From Lachnospiraceae bacterium (lineage in GTDB: Bacteria > Bacillota > Clostridia > Lachnospirales > Lachnospiraceae), in contig CAAFTS010000180.1 of NCBI GenBank assembly GCA_900765975.1, positions 1-12,405 of the forward strand: 12,405 nucleotides of DNA. The letters are read 5' to 3'. The position numbers and the translations under genes were made by a program. Under the pieces are notes generated by a model that was given only the letters and a program-made list of their open reading frames with translations, ran no database searches and was not told the origin of the DNA. Positions within the stretch are counted from its first letter, which is position 1. Each line of letters begins with the position of its first letter. Shown here piece by piece: positions 6,904 through 12,405 of the stretch.

Positions 6904-7765
6904 GCTTCTGCCGTCCTTTCCGCAGAATAAACCGCTTCTTTGTATCCGGCACGCGATATTGAATCTGACCCAGTCTGGTTGTCAGATATTCCGGTGTCAC
7001 TCCACGCACCAACTGACCGCCCATTGCAATAGAAACCTTACCTGTTTCTTCTGACACAACGATAATCAGCGCGTCACTAACCTCACTCATCCCCAATGCC
7101 GCACGATGTCTGGTCCCCAGATCTTTACTAATCTGCATATTGTCCGACAACGGCAAATAGCAGGTAGCAGATGTAATTCTGTCCCCGCGTATAATAATTG
7201 CACCATCGTGAAGAGGAGTATTATGTTCGAAAATATTAATCAAAACCTGTTCTGATACCTTACAGTCTAATTCAATTCCTGTCATCTCATATTCTGTTAA
7301 ATGGATTGCCTGTTCTACGACAATAAGCGCACCTGTTTTTACACTTCCCATTGCAAAGCACGCCCTTACCAAGCCTTCAATCGTCTCATCTGAAAAACGT
7401 TGATTTTCCTTATTCTTATCCCACAATGTAAAATTGCTTAATAGATTTTTCTCTCCCAGCTTTTCCAGCGCACGTCTTAATTCCGGCTGAAATACAACCA
7501 CTGCCGCCACAGCCAAAACATTGATTGCAGCTTCTGCAAGATAGAGAATTGTATGCATCTTAAAAATCGCAGCAACCAGAATAAATGCTCCAAGTGTCAG
7601 CAATCCACGCAAAAGCATCCACGCTTTTGTATTCTTAATCCAGAGCATGATCTCATATACAATCACTGTGATGATTAGAATCTCTAATATGTCTGTAAAA
7701 TGTATCGATGGAAAGTACCAGTCATCTATATATTTTCCCATAAAATTTTGTATCCACAACTGCAT
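6887..7765 (-). CDS. cdaA: Diadenylate cyclase CdaA (c-di-AMP synthase)
   Basis: A 292-aa protein that condenses two ATP to cyclic di-AMP at the membrane, a messenger controlling potassium and osmolyte transport and wall homeostasis. Three N-terminal transmembrane helices (about 24-44, 50-70, 75-92) lead into the DisA_N cyclase domain (about 95-270). Catalytic signatures are intact: DGAIII (187-192) and GTRHRAALG (217-225), plus VVSEETG (236-242). Length matches the family (about 270-290). GGAGGT six bases before ATG 7765 is a strong ribosome site. It follows the 359-aa membrane protein by 38 bases and overlaps cdaR. The usual third gene in Bacilli, glmM, is absent; HPr and LCP genes follow cdaR instead. 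Confidence 0.96.
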   Translation of the reverse strand: MQLWIQNFMGKYIDDWYFPSIHFTDILEILIITVIVYEIMLWIKNTKAWMLLRGLLTLGAFILVAAIFKMHTILYLAEAAINVLAVAAVVVFQPELRRALEKLGEKNLLSNFTLWDKNKENQRFSDETIEGLVRACFAMGSVKTGALIVVEQAIHLTEYEMTGIELDCKVSEQVLINIFEHNTPLHDGAIIIRGDRITSATCYLPLSDNMQISKDLGTRHRAALGMSEVSDALIIVVSEETGKVSIAMGGQLVRGVTPEYLTTRLGQIQYRVPDTKKRFILRKGRQKHEEDN

Positions 7766-7803
7766 CTTTCCACCTCCATTCTTTTCTTATTTTTTGTTTT
7801 CCT

Positions 7804-8883
7804 CTATTTAGCCTGCTTTGTTTCATCCAGTCCCAGTTCTTTATTCAGACTTCTGGTCAGCAAAATCTCTTCTGTACTTTCTATTGTATGCGTTTCCGGC
7901 ATTACATTTTCCTGTTTTTTTACATTCCTCTGTAATGCATCCGCCTCATCTTGCCGAGCATTGATCTGCTTAACGCTCTTTTCTGGGATAGTCACTCCTA
8001 CCTTCGGCACAGCCTTTACGTAGTAGTGATACTCATCATCCTCAAATTCTAAAAACTCTGTTCTCGAATAATCTACTGATAAGAACAGAACTTCCAACAA
8101 CAGACCAACTCCTACCGCCAGAACACCACTTCCAACCAGGCTCACATAAGATATATGTAGATTCAACGCCACATTACCTCCGACTGCAACGATAATCGCA
8201 GTAACTGCTCCTGCTCCGGCAGCAATCTTCCATGCATGATCTACAGAGCAGCGCCGTACGCCGTATACAACCAGCACACATAAAATAACAACTGCGGTCA
8301 TCACCAGCATTTCTTTATTTACCAGACACTGTTTGATAAAACTGACTCCACCATCTGTTAATGCTGAAAGCCCTCCGCCGTCTTTCAACGCGCTGGAAGA
8401 GGATTTTACTAAGTGCAACATATAATATGTGAAGGTTCCACACACAGCAGGTACAAGGCAAATCGGCGTCCCTAGCAAGCCAATTGCTACCGGTACTACC
8501 AAAGGAACTTTCAACGCAAATCCAACTGCAGTCAGCAGCACAAGCCACGACCTTCTTGATGTAAATCGGAAATAAAAAATATACATAAGCAAGAAGAATA
8601 CTGCTGCCGCCACCGCAATAACAATGGATAATGTGTATAAATGTGCAAGCACTAGCACAGTAGCCGCCATAGTCATAATGATCAACGGAAAAAATGCACA
8701 CACTGCCGCAAGTCCGAATGTTACGATCAGAGATGAGGCCTTTTCCATAAATCCCACGTTAGAATTAATTAGCCCGAAAACAAGCAGACCCATAAAAAAA
8801 CGAAGTCCAACTGTAATATAGAAAGAATACTTAGCATAAATCCCTTTCAATTGTTCTTTCATAACAAGTAATGTCCCCATCAT
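7804..8883 (-). CDS. Uncharacterised polytopic membrane protein upstream of cdaA
   Basis: A 359-aa protein with no domain I can name. It has about eight hydrophobic segments (near 21-41, 50-72, 75-104, 112-136, 138-158, 190-209, 217-238, 246-270). Between segments five and six is a Ser/Gly-rich loop (160-185). The last 90 residues are hydrophilic: an acidic-aromatic motif EFEDDEYHYYVKAVPK (279-294), a basic stretch with EKSVKQINARQDE, and a terminal LLTRSLNKELGLDE (341-354) that could be a helical docking element. The gene starts directly after the preceding stop (TAGATGATG). The first ATG (8883) is nine bases and the second twelve from AGGAG, so either may serve. I recall similar proteins beside cdaA in Lachnospiraceae, which suggests a partner in c-di-AMP signalling or an associated transporter. 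That function is inference from position only. Confidence 0.85.
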   Translation of the reverse strand: MMGTLLVMKEQLKGIYAKYSFYITVGLRFFMGLLVFGLINSNVGFMEKASSLIVTFGLAAVCAFFPLIIMTMAATVLVLAHLYTLSIVIAVAAAVFFLLMYIFYFRFTSRRSWLVLLTAVGFALKVPLVVPVAIGLLGTPICLVPAVCGTFTYYMLHLVKSSSSALKDGGGLSALTDGGVSFIKQCLVNKEMLVMTAVVILCVLVVYGVRRCSVDHAWKIAAGAGAVTAIIVAVGGNVALNLHISYVSLVGSGVLAVGVGLLLEVLFLSVDYSRTEFLEFEDDEYHYYVKAVPKVGVTIPEKSVKQINARQDEADALQRNVKKQENVMPETHTIESTEEILLTRSLNKELGLDETKQAK

Positions 8884-9279
8884 CTATCTCTTCTCCTTCA
8901 TATTTATCTTTTCCAAACAAGACAGATCCCGGTAATATCTCTTGATGCGCCGTTTCGCCTGATTGTGTTTCCCTTTATAAAAATTACTGGAGCAAACCGC
9001 ATAAATAATAATAAGAACCAAATAAAGTCCAATCGCAATTCCACCCAACAATATCATTTTTTCAAAGTTTAGATTTTCCAACAACCCTTCCATGTTGCAG
9101 AGAGCAAATATACCGGCAACAAGTACATATCCTATTGTAATCCATAATATTGTAATCAATGTATTCAGACTGGCATAGTCTTTCTTAAAATAGGTACTGA
9201 TTCGTAAATCTTTCTGATAATCTTTCTTCTCGTATGCAGACATTCGTGTCATCAAACGGATTTTTCTTTTATCTAACAT
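8884..9279 (-). CDS. Uncharacterised small membrane protein, first gene of the cda operon
   Basis: A 131-aa protein. The N-terminus is basic and polar (MLDKRKIRLMTRMSAYEKKD), followed by two transmembrane helices (about 38-61 and 76-97) and a C-terminal tail rich in Lys and Arg (101-131, with GKHNQAKRRIKRYYRDLS). Both termini should face the cytoplasm, where their positive charge could contact nucleic acid, lipid head groups or a partner protein. I chose ATG 9279 because AGGAGG lies six bases upstream (9291-9286). An in-frame GTG at 9300 has its own GGAGG eleven bases upstream and would add seven residues, but it would read through that strong site. The stop abuts the start of the next gene, so translation is coupled. 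Function unknown; not a family I can name. Confidence 0.8.
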   Translation of the reverse strand: MLDKRKIRLMTRMSAYEKKDYQKDLRISTYFKKDYASLNTLITILWITIGYVLVAGIFALCNMEGLLENLNFEKMILLGGIAIGLYLVLIIIYAVCSSNFYKGKHNQAKRRIKRYYRDLSCLEKINMKEKR

Positions 9280-9285
9280 TCTCTG

Positions 9286-9291
9286 CCTCCT
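9286..9291 (-). promoter_or_regulatory. Ribosome site that decides the start of the 131-aa gene
   Basis: A perfect AGGAGG, six bases before ATG 9279. It lies inside the frame that an upstream GTG (9300) would open, and that GTG has a second GGAGG about eleven bases before it. Two stacked initiation signals are unusual, but the ATG is the better one by spacing and codon. Confidence 0.7.
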
Positions 9292-9361
9292 GATTTTCAC
9301 CGAACTTTTTTCCTCCGGATCAACCTGTCACTATTGTGGTTATAATTTCCCATCATTTGCT

Positions 9362-9391
9362 AGTATAGCATATACTCAGAGTCCTTGTCCA
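9362..9391 (-). promoter_or_regulatory. Probable sigma-A promoter of the cda operon
   Basis: On the minus strand TGGACA (9391-9386, five of six to TTGACA), an 18-base spacer, and TATACT (9367-9362, five of six) with a TG extension (TGCTATACT). Transcription would start near 9355, giving a leader of about 75 bases before ATG 9279. The -35 sits in the last codons of comFC. The -10 is the right arm of a 15-bp dyad, AGTATA-TGC-TATACT (9376-9362). I see no convincing intrinsic terminator between comFC and this operon, so read-through from recD2-comFC is possible. The leader is too short for a c-di-AMP riboswitch. Confidence 0.6.
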
Positions 9392-10074
9392 ATGCTTATA
9401 GTCAAAAAATACACTTTTTGAACGCCTGCCTGCTTTAACACCTTACTAATCCGATGTATCGTATTTCCAGTTGTATAAATATCATCAATCAACAAAACCG
9501 TTCTTTGGGGACTCCAAGACCTCCGTACTCCAAATGCATTCTGCAAGTTTTCCTCACGCTCTCGGTTTCCCAATATTTTCTGCGGTAATGTCTTTTTCAC
9601 TCGCAACACAACATCTGATTCTACAGGGATACTTAGAATTCTCCCCAATTCCTTTGCAAGCAGTTCTGATTGATTGAATCCTCTGCTTCTTTTTTTCGAA
9701 GGATGAAGGGGTACTGGAATCAATTCATCGATTTGTTTCTTTCGAATCCATTCCCCACATCGTTCTGCCATTTCTTCCGCAAACAATTCCGCATAATATC
9801 TCTTATTATGAAACTTAAACCGATAAATCGCTTCAGCAGCTTTTCCTTTATGCAGCCAGACACTTCTTCCCTGCTCAAACGCCAGATTATGTCTTCTGCA
9901 GTCCTCACAATACATTTCCGTTTCATCCACCGGTTTCCCGCACTTCATACAACGCGGTTCTTCTATATACGGAAGCTGTTTTCTGCACTCTCCACAGATT
10001 TTCCTCTTACTTTGTACTTGTCCGCAAAAAGGACAGACTGGAGGATATAGAAAATCTAAAACTCTTCTGTAAAT
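9376..10074 (-). CDS. comFC: ComF family protein (zinc-ribbon plus phosphoribosyltransferase domain); start unresolved
   Basis: ComFC supports DNA uptake in competent Firmicutes. The C-terminal domain has the type I phosphoribosyltransferase motif VLLIDDIYTTGNT (about 193-205 counting from the proposed start) and the family block PVPLHPSKKRSRGFNQSELL (about 121-140). Ahead of it are four CxxC pairs (CPFC, CGEC, CMKC, CEDC) forming zinc ribbons. The first ATG (9948) lies inside the third pair and would destroy the ribbons, yet the in-frame region above it, back to a stop near 10150, holds no ATG, GTG, TTG or CTG. I give ATT 10074 as the most fitting start: the product would be 232 aa, beginning about eight residues before the conserved LYPP-x-CPFC, and would overlap the recD2 end by 19 bases. 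The ribosome site is poor. The family is certain; the start, and therefore full activity, is not. Confidence 0.8.
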   Translation of the reverse strand: MYRRVLDFLYPPVCPFCGQVQSKRKICGECRKQLPYIEEPRCMKCGKPVDETEMYCEDCRRHNLAFEQGRSVWLHKGKAAEAIYRFKFHNKRYYAELFAEEMAERCGEWIRKKQIDELIPVPLHPSKKRSRGFNQSELLAKELGRILSIPVESDVVLRVKKTLPQKILGNREREENLQNAFGVRRSWSPQRTVLLIDDIYTTGNTIHRISKVLKQAGVQKVYFLTISIGQGL

Positions 10075-12278
10075 TCCTGTATTCTTTCTGCCAGACTTGT
10101 ATAACGTCTTTGTTCGCTTTCGTTCTGTATCATTTCCTGAAATACACTTTCACTCCCTACAATTGTCAAACATTTTTTTGCTCTAGTTACCGCTGTATAA
10201 AGCAGATTACGAGTATACAGCAGACGCGGTCCCGGCAGGAGTGGAATAATCACAGCGGGATATTCGCTTCCCTGTGATTTATGTACCGTAATCGCATATG
10301 CCAGCTCTAACTCTTCTGCCATTTCAAATGGATATTTTACCTTTCGATGCTCGTCATATTCCACTTCGATTGTTTCATCATATCGACTGATTGCCGAAAT
10401 CACTCCCATATCGCCATTGAAGATTCCCTGCCCACTGTCTACAGTCAGACCATACTTTGTCTGTACCTCCCACTCGAGCTGATAATTATTTTTAACCTGC
10501 ATCACTTTATCGCCCACGCGGAAAATACGTCCTCCGATTTCTTCTTCATCTTTATTTGGCTCTGCCGGATTCAAATACCTTTGCAATATCTGGTTCAGCC
10601 GTTCTACACCTAAAAGCCCTTTTCTAGTCGGCGTCATCACTTGAATCTCATTTTGTGGCGCCCCCACATATCTGGGAAGTTTTTGCTGGATCAACGCAAT
10701 AATCACACGGATAATGATATCCGCATCCTGCCTTTTCAGGAAAAAGAAATCCTTGCTTTTATTATCCGGCACTACTACTTCTCCGGCATTGATTTTATGT
10801 GCATTAACAACAATATCACTTTCTCCGGCCTGACGGAAGATCCGGGTCAGCGTAACCACCGGAAAACATTCTGAATGAATAATATCTTTCAGTACACTTC
10901 CTGCCCCTACTGATGGCAGCTGATTGACATCCCCCACCAAAATCAAACGTGTTCCTACTACCACTGCGGAAAGCAGCGCATGCATCAGGGAAAGATCTAC
11001 CATCGACATTTCATCAATGATAATCACGTCTGCTTCTAGCGGATTTTCACGATTTTTCAAAAATCCATTAATATTCCCTTCCTCTTCCGGATTGCCGCTC
11101 ACTTCTAGCAAACGATGAATGGTCTGCGCTTCATATCCGGTTGCTTCTGTCATCCGTTTTGCCGCGCGTCCTGTAGGTGCCGCCAGCAGAATATCCATCC
11201 CTTCACTTTCGAAAAACTGAATCATTGTATTGATTGTAGTTGTCTTTCCCGTTCCGGGTCCTCCAGTCAAAATCAGCAATCCATGTTTGATTGCTTCAAT
11301 CACTGCTCGGTGCTGCATAATATCCAGTTTAATTTTTTCCCGTTCCTCTACCTTTTTCAGCCGTTTTTCCATCATTTCTTCCGGCATCTCACAATCAATA
11401 TCCAAATCATGCAGCATCTTTGCCGTATTCAGTTCCAAATAGTAATAGTGAGTTGGATAAATACGCACTTCACCATTCTCTTCTTTTAAAACAATTTTTC
11501 GATTAATGCAAAGATCCATAACATATTTTTCAACATCCCCCAGCTTAACTCCAAGTAGCTGCGATGCCCTCTGCACCAATACGTCCTGCGGCAGATAGAT
11601 ATGTCCCTCTCCTACCGCCTGCTGAATCACATAGAACAAACCACTCCGTATTCGGAAATCAGAATCTGCATGGATCCCTATTCGAAATGCAATCTCGTCT
11701 GCTGTTTTAAATCCGACACCATCAATATTATCTGCTAATTGATACGGATTTTCTTCCAACACCTGATATAATTTATTTCCGTAGTATTGATAAATTTTTA
11801 CTGCTAATGTTGTAGAAATCCCATATTTCTGCAAAAAGATCATCGCTTTTCGCATATCTTTTTTCTCTTCTACCTGAACGGAAATCTCTCTCGCTTTTCG
11901 TTCACTGATGCCTTTTACTTCTGCCAGCCGTTCCGTTTCCTCTTCTATAATACGAAACGTATCTTCTTTAAACCTTCTTACAATCCGTGCTGCAAGTGCG
12001 GCACCGATTCCCTTGATTGCACCGGAACCCAGATAACGTTCTATTGACAGCAGATCCTCCGGTTCTTTGACTTGATGGCTATGCACCTTTAACTGCGTAC
12101 CATATACATTATGATTGACATAATCTCCTTGTATTTCCAGTAGTTCTCCCTCATTTATATAATGAAAACTTCCCACACAGGTAACCTCTCCGTCTTCTGT
12201 GTCAAGATTGAACACTGTATATCCATTTTCCTGATTTCGAAATACGATATGGTCTACATATCCGGTTACTGTTTCCAC
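10056..12278 (-). CDS. recD2: RecD2-type SF1B 5'-3' DNA helicase
   Basis: A 740-aa ATP-dependent helicase of the RecD2 (RecD-like, RecBC-independent) type, acting in DNA repair and replication-fork maintenance. The N-terminal region (1-210) has an OB-like segment and helix-hairpin-helix signatures (GSGAIKGIGAALAARIV, 84-100; VKGISERKA, 121-129; IDGVGFKTADEIA, 185-197). The motor follows: Walker A GGPGTGKT (339-346), APTGRAAKRM (367-376), Walker B IIIDEMSMVD (419-428), GDVNQLPSVG (449-458), TRIFRQ (478-483), and a C-terminal block AITVHKSQGSE (662-672) and LYTAVTRAKK (693-702). Length is normal. The start is GTG 12278, with AGGAG nine bases upstream. A possible -10 box (TATAAT, 12315-12310) lies between it and a group II intron end. 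The comFC frame overlaps its last codons. Confidence 0.95.
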   Translation of the reverse strand: METVTGYVDHIVFRNQENGYTVFNLDTEDGEVTCVGSFHYINEGELLEIQGDYVNHNVYGTQLKVHSHQVKEPEDLLSIERYLGSGAIKGIGAALAARIVRRFKEDTFRIIEEETERLAEVKGISERKAREISVQVEEKKDMRKAMIFLQKYGISTTLAVKIYQYYGNKLYQVLEENPYQLADNIDGVGFKTADEIAFRIGIHADSDFRIRSGLFYVIQQAVGEGHIYLPQDVLVQRASQLLGVKLGDVEKYVMDLCINRKIVLKEENGEVRIYPTHYYYLELNTAKMLHDLDIDCEMPEEMMEKRLKKVEEREKIKLDIMQHRAVIEAIKHGLLILTGGPGTGKTTTINTMIQFFESEGMDILLAAPTGRAAKRMTEATGYEAQTIHRLLEVSGNPEEEGNINGFLKNRENPLEADVIIIDEMSMVDLSLMHALLSAVVVGTRLILVGDVNQLPSVGAGSVLKDIIHSECFPVVTLTRIFRQAGESDIVVNAHKINAGEVVVPDNKSKDFFFLKRQDADIIIRVIIALIQQKLPRYVGAPQNEIQVMTPTRKGLLGVERLNQILQRYLNPAEPNKDEEEIGGRIFRVGDKVMQVKNNYQLEWEVQTKYGLTVDSGQGIFNGDMGVISAISRYDETIEVEYDEHRKVKYPFEMAEELELAYAITVHKSQGSEYPAVIIPLLPGPRLLYTRNLLYTAVTRAKKCLTIVGSESVFQEMIQNESEQRRYTSLAERIQEFTEEF

Positions 12279-12309
12279 CTTAAGTCTCTCCTGTTCTTTT
12301 TATATTTCG

Positions 12310-12315
12310 ATTATA
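12310..12315 (-). promoter_or_regulatory. Consensus -10 box before recD2, separated from its -35 by the intron end
   Basis: The minus strand has a perfect TATAAT 31 bases before the recD2 GTG, at the right place for a 24-base leader. The sequence 16-18 bases upstream falls inside intron domain VI and gives only poor -35 matches (TGGTTA at 12337-12332). It may be the surviving half of a promoter split by the intron, or a chance AT-rich match inside the palindrome at 12308-12321. Confidence 0.35.
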
Positions 12316-12317
12316 TA

Positions 12318-12405
12318 ATCGAGTAGGAGGCTAACCATTAATTGATTAGCCGACCTCTCACACCACCGTGCGTACCGTTCGGTACACGGCGGTTCTTTAG
12401 TTTTC
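12318..12405 (-). mobile_element. Group II intron, 3' end only (domains V and VI)
   Basis: Read on the minus strand, 12393-12362 folds as domain V: a nine-pair lower stem containing a G-U wobble and a CGC triad, a two-base CG bulge on the 3' side, and a short upper stem capped by GAAC. Domain VI follows (12359-12321): GAG-AGG and GGCTAATC pair with GGTTAGCC and CCT-A-CTC, leaving a single bulged A at 12324, the expected branch point. Six bases later CGAT ends at 12318 with the purine-pyrimidine (AT) end usual for these introns, so I place the 3' splice site there, within a couple of bases. The sequence also matches intron ends I recognise from clostridial genomes. The reverse transcriptase gene and the 5' end lie beyond the window. 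It has the same orientation as recD2. Confidence 0.85.

Noticed and set aside
8315..8701. Second minus-strand open frame inside the 359-aa membrane protein gene
   Set aside because: It is a Cys/Ser-rich out-of-frame shadow. The 359-aa frame has a good ribosome site and a coherent transmembrane pattern.
9280..9361. c-di-AMP (ydaO-type) riboswitch in the cda leader
   Set aside because: The leader is about 75 bases, too short for that riboswitch, and no matching stem pattern is visible.
10056..10074. Programmed -1 frameshift making a RecD2-ComFC fusion
   Set aside because: comFC is in the -1 frame relative to recD2, but the overlap has no heptameric slippery sequence and slipping on GAG-TTT-TAG would give poor codon pairing.
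1..12405. tRNA, rRNA, CRISPR arrays or long tandem repeats
   Set aside because: Reading both strands I found no cloverleaf, rRNA segment or regularly spaced repeat. The only non-coding RNA signal is the group II intron end.

Overview
The window looks like chromosomal DNA of a low-to-moderate-GC Firmicute, most likely a Lachnospiraceae-type gut clostridium. The evidence is the protein flavour (recD2-comFC pair, CdaA/CdaR, a CpsA-like LCP protein), strong AGGAGG ribosome sites and short intergenic gaps. Every gene I can support lies on the minus strand, so transcription runs from high to low coordinates. Open frames on the plus strand are antisense shadows.

Layout in transcription order. (1) 12405-12318: 3' end of a group II intron (domains V and VI), ending just upstream of recD2. 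(2) 12278-9376: recD2 (SF1B helicase) overlapping comFC (zinc-ribbon phosphoribosyltransferase-like competence protein). comFC has no canonical start codon for its N-terminus. (3) 9391-3742: a probable six-gene operon behind its own promoter. It encodes two uncharacterised membrane proteins (131 and 359 aa), the diadenylate cyclase CdaA, its regulator CdaR (YbbR), an HPr-family phosphocarrier and a LytR-CpsA-Psr (LCP) protein with an extra extracellular domain. (4) 3741-3553: a 189-bp control region with a hairpin/terminator, a sigma-A-type promoter and a 26-bp palindrome over the -35 box. (5) 3552-1: start of a surface-glycan operon, with a PglF/WbpM-type UDP-sugar 4,6-dehydratase, a PglE-like aminotransferase and a PglC-like sugar-phosphate transferase cut by the window edge. 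No gene-free stretch exceeds 300 bases.

How the genes fit together: the third block links c-di-AMP synthesis (envelope and osmotic homeostasis) to a phosphocarrier and to an enzyme that attaches glycan polymers to the wall. The fifth block makes a 4-amino-4,6-dideoxy-HexNAc nucleotide and loads it on undecaprenyl phosphate, giving a first sugar of the kind of polymer an LCP enzyme would anchor. The usual third partner of cdaA-cdaR in Bacilli, glmM, is absent here. The best candidates for undescribed biology are the two membrane proteins ahead of cdaA, the HPr paralogue inside the operon, and the palindromic control region between the c-di-AMP and glycan operons.
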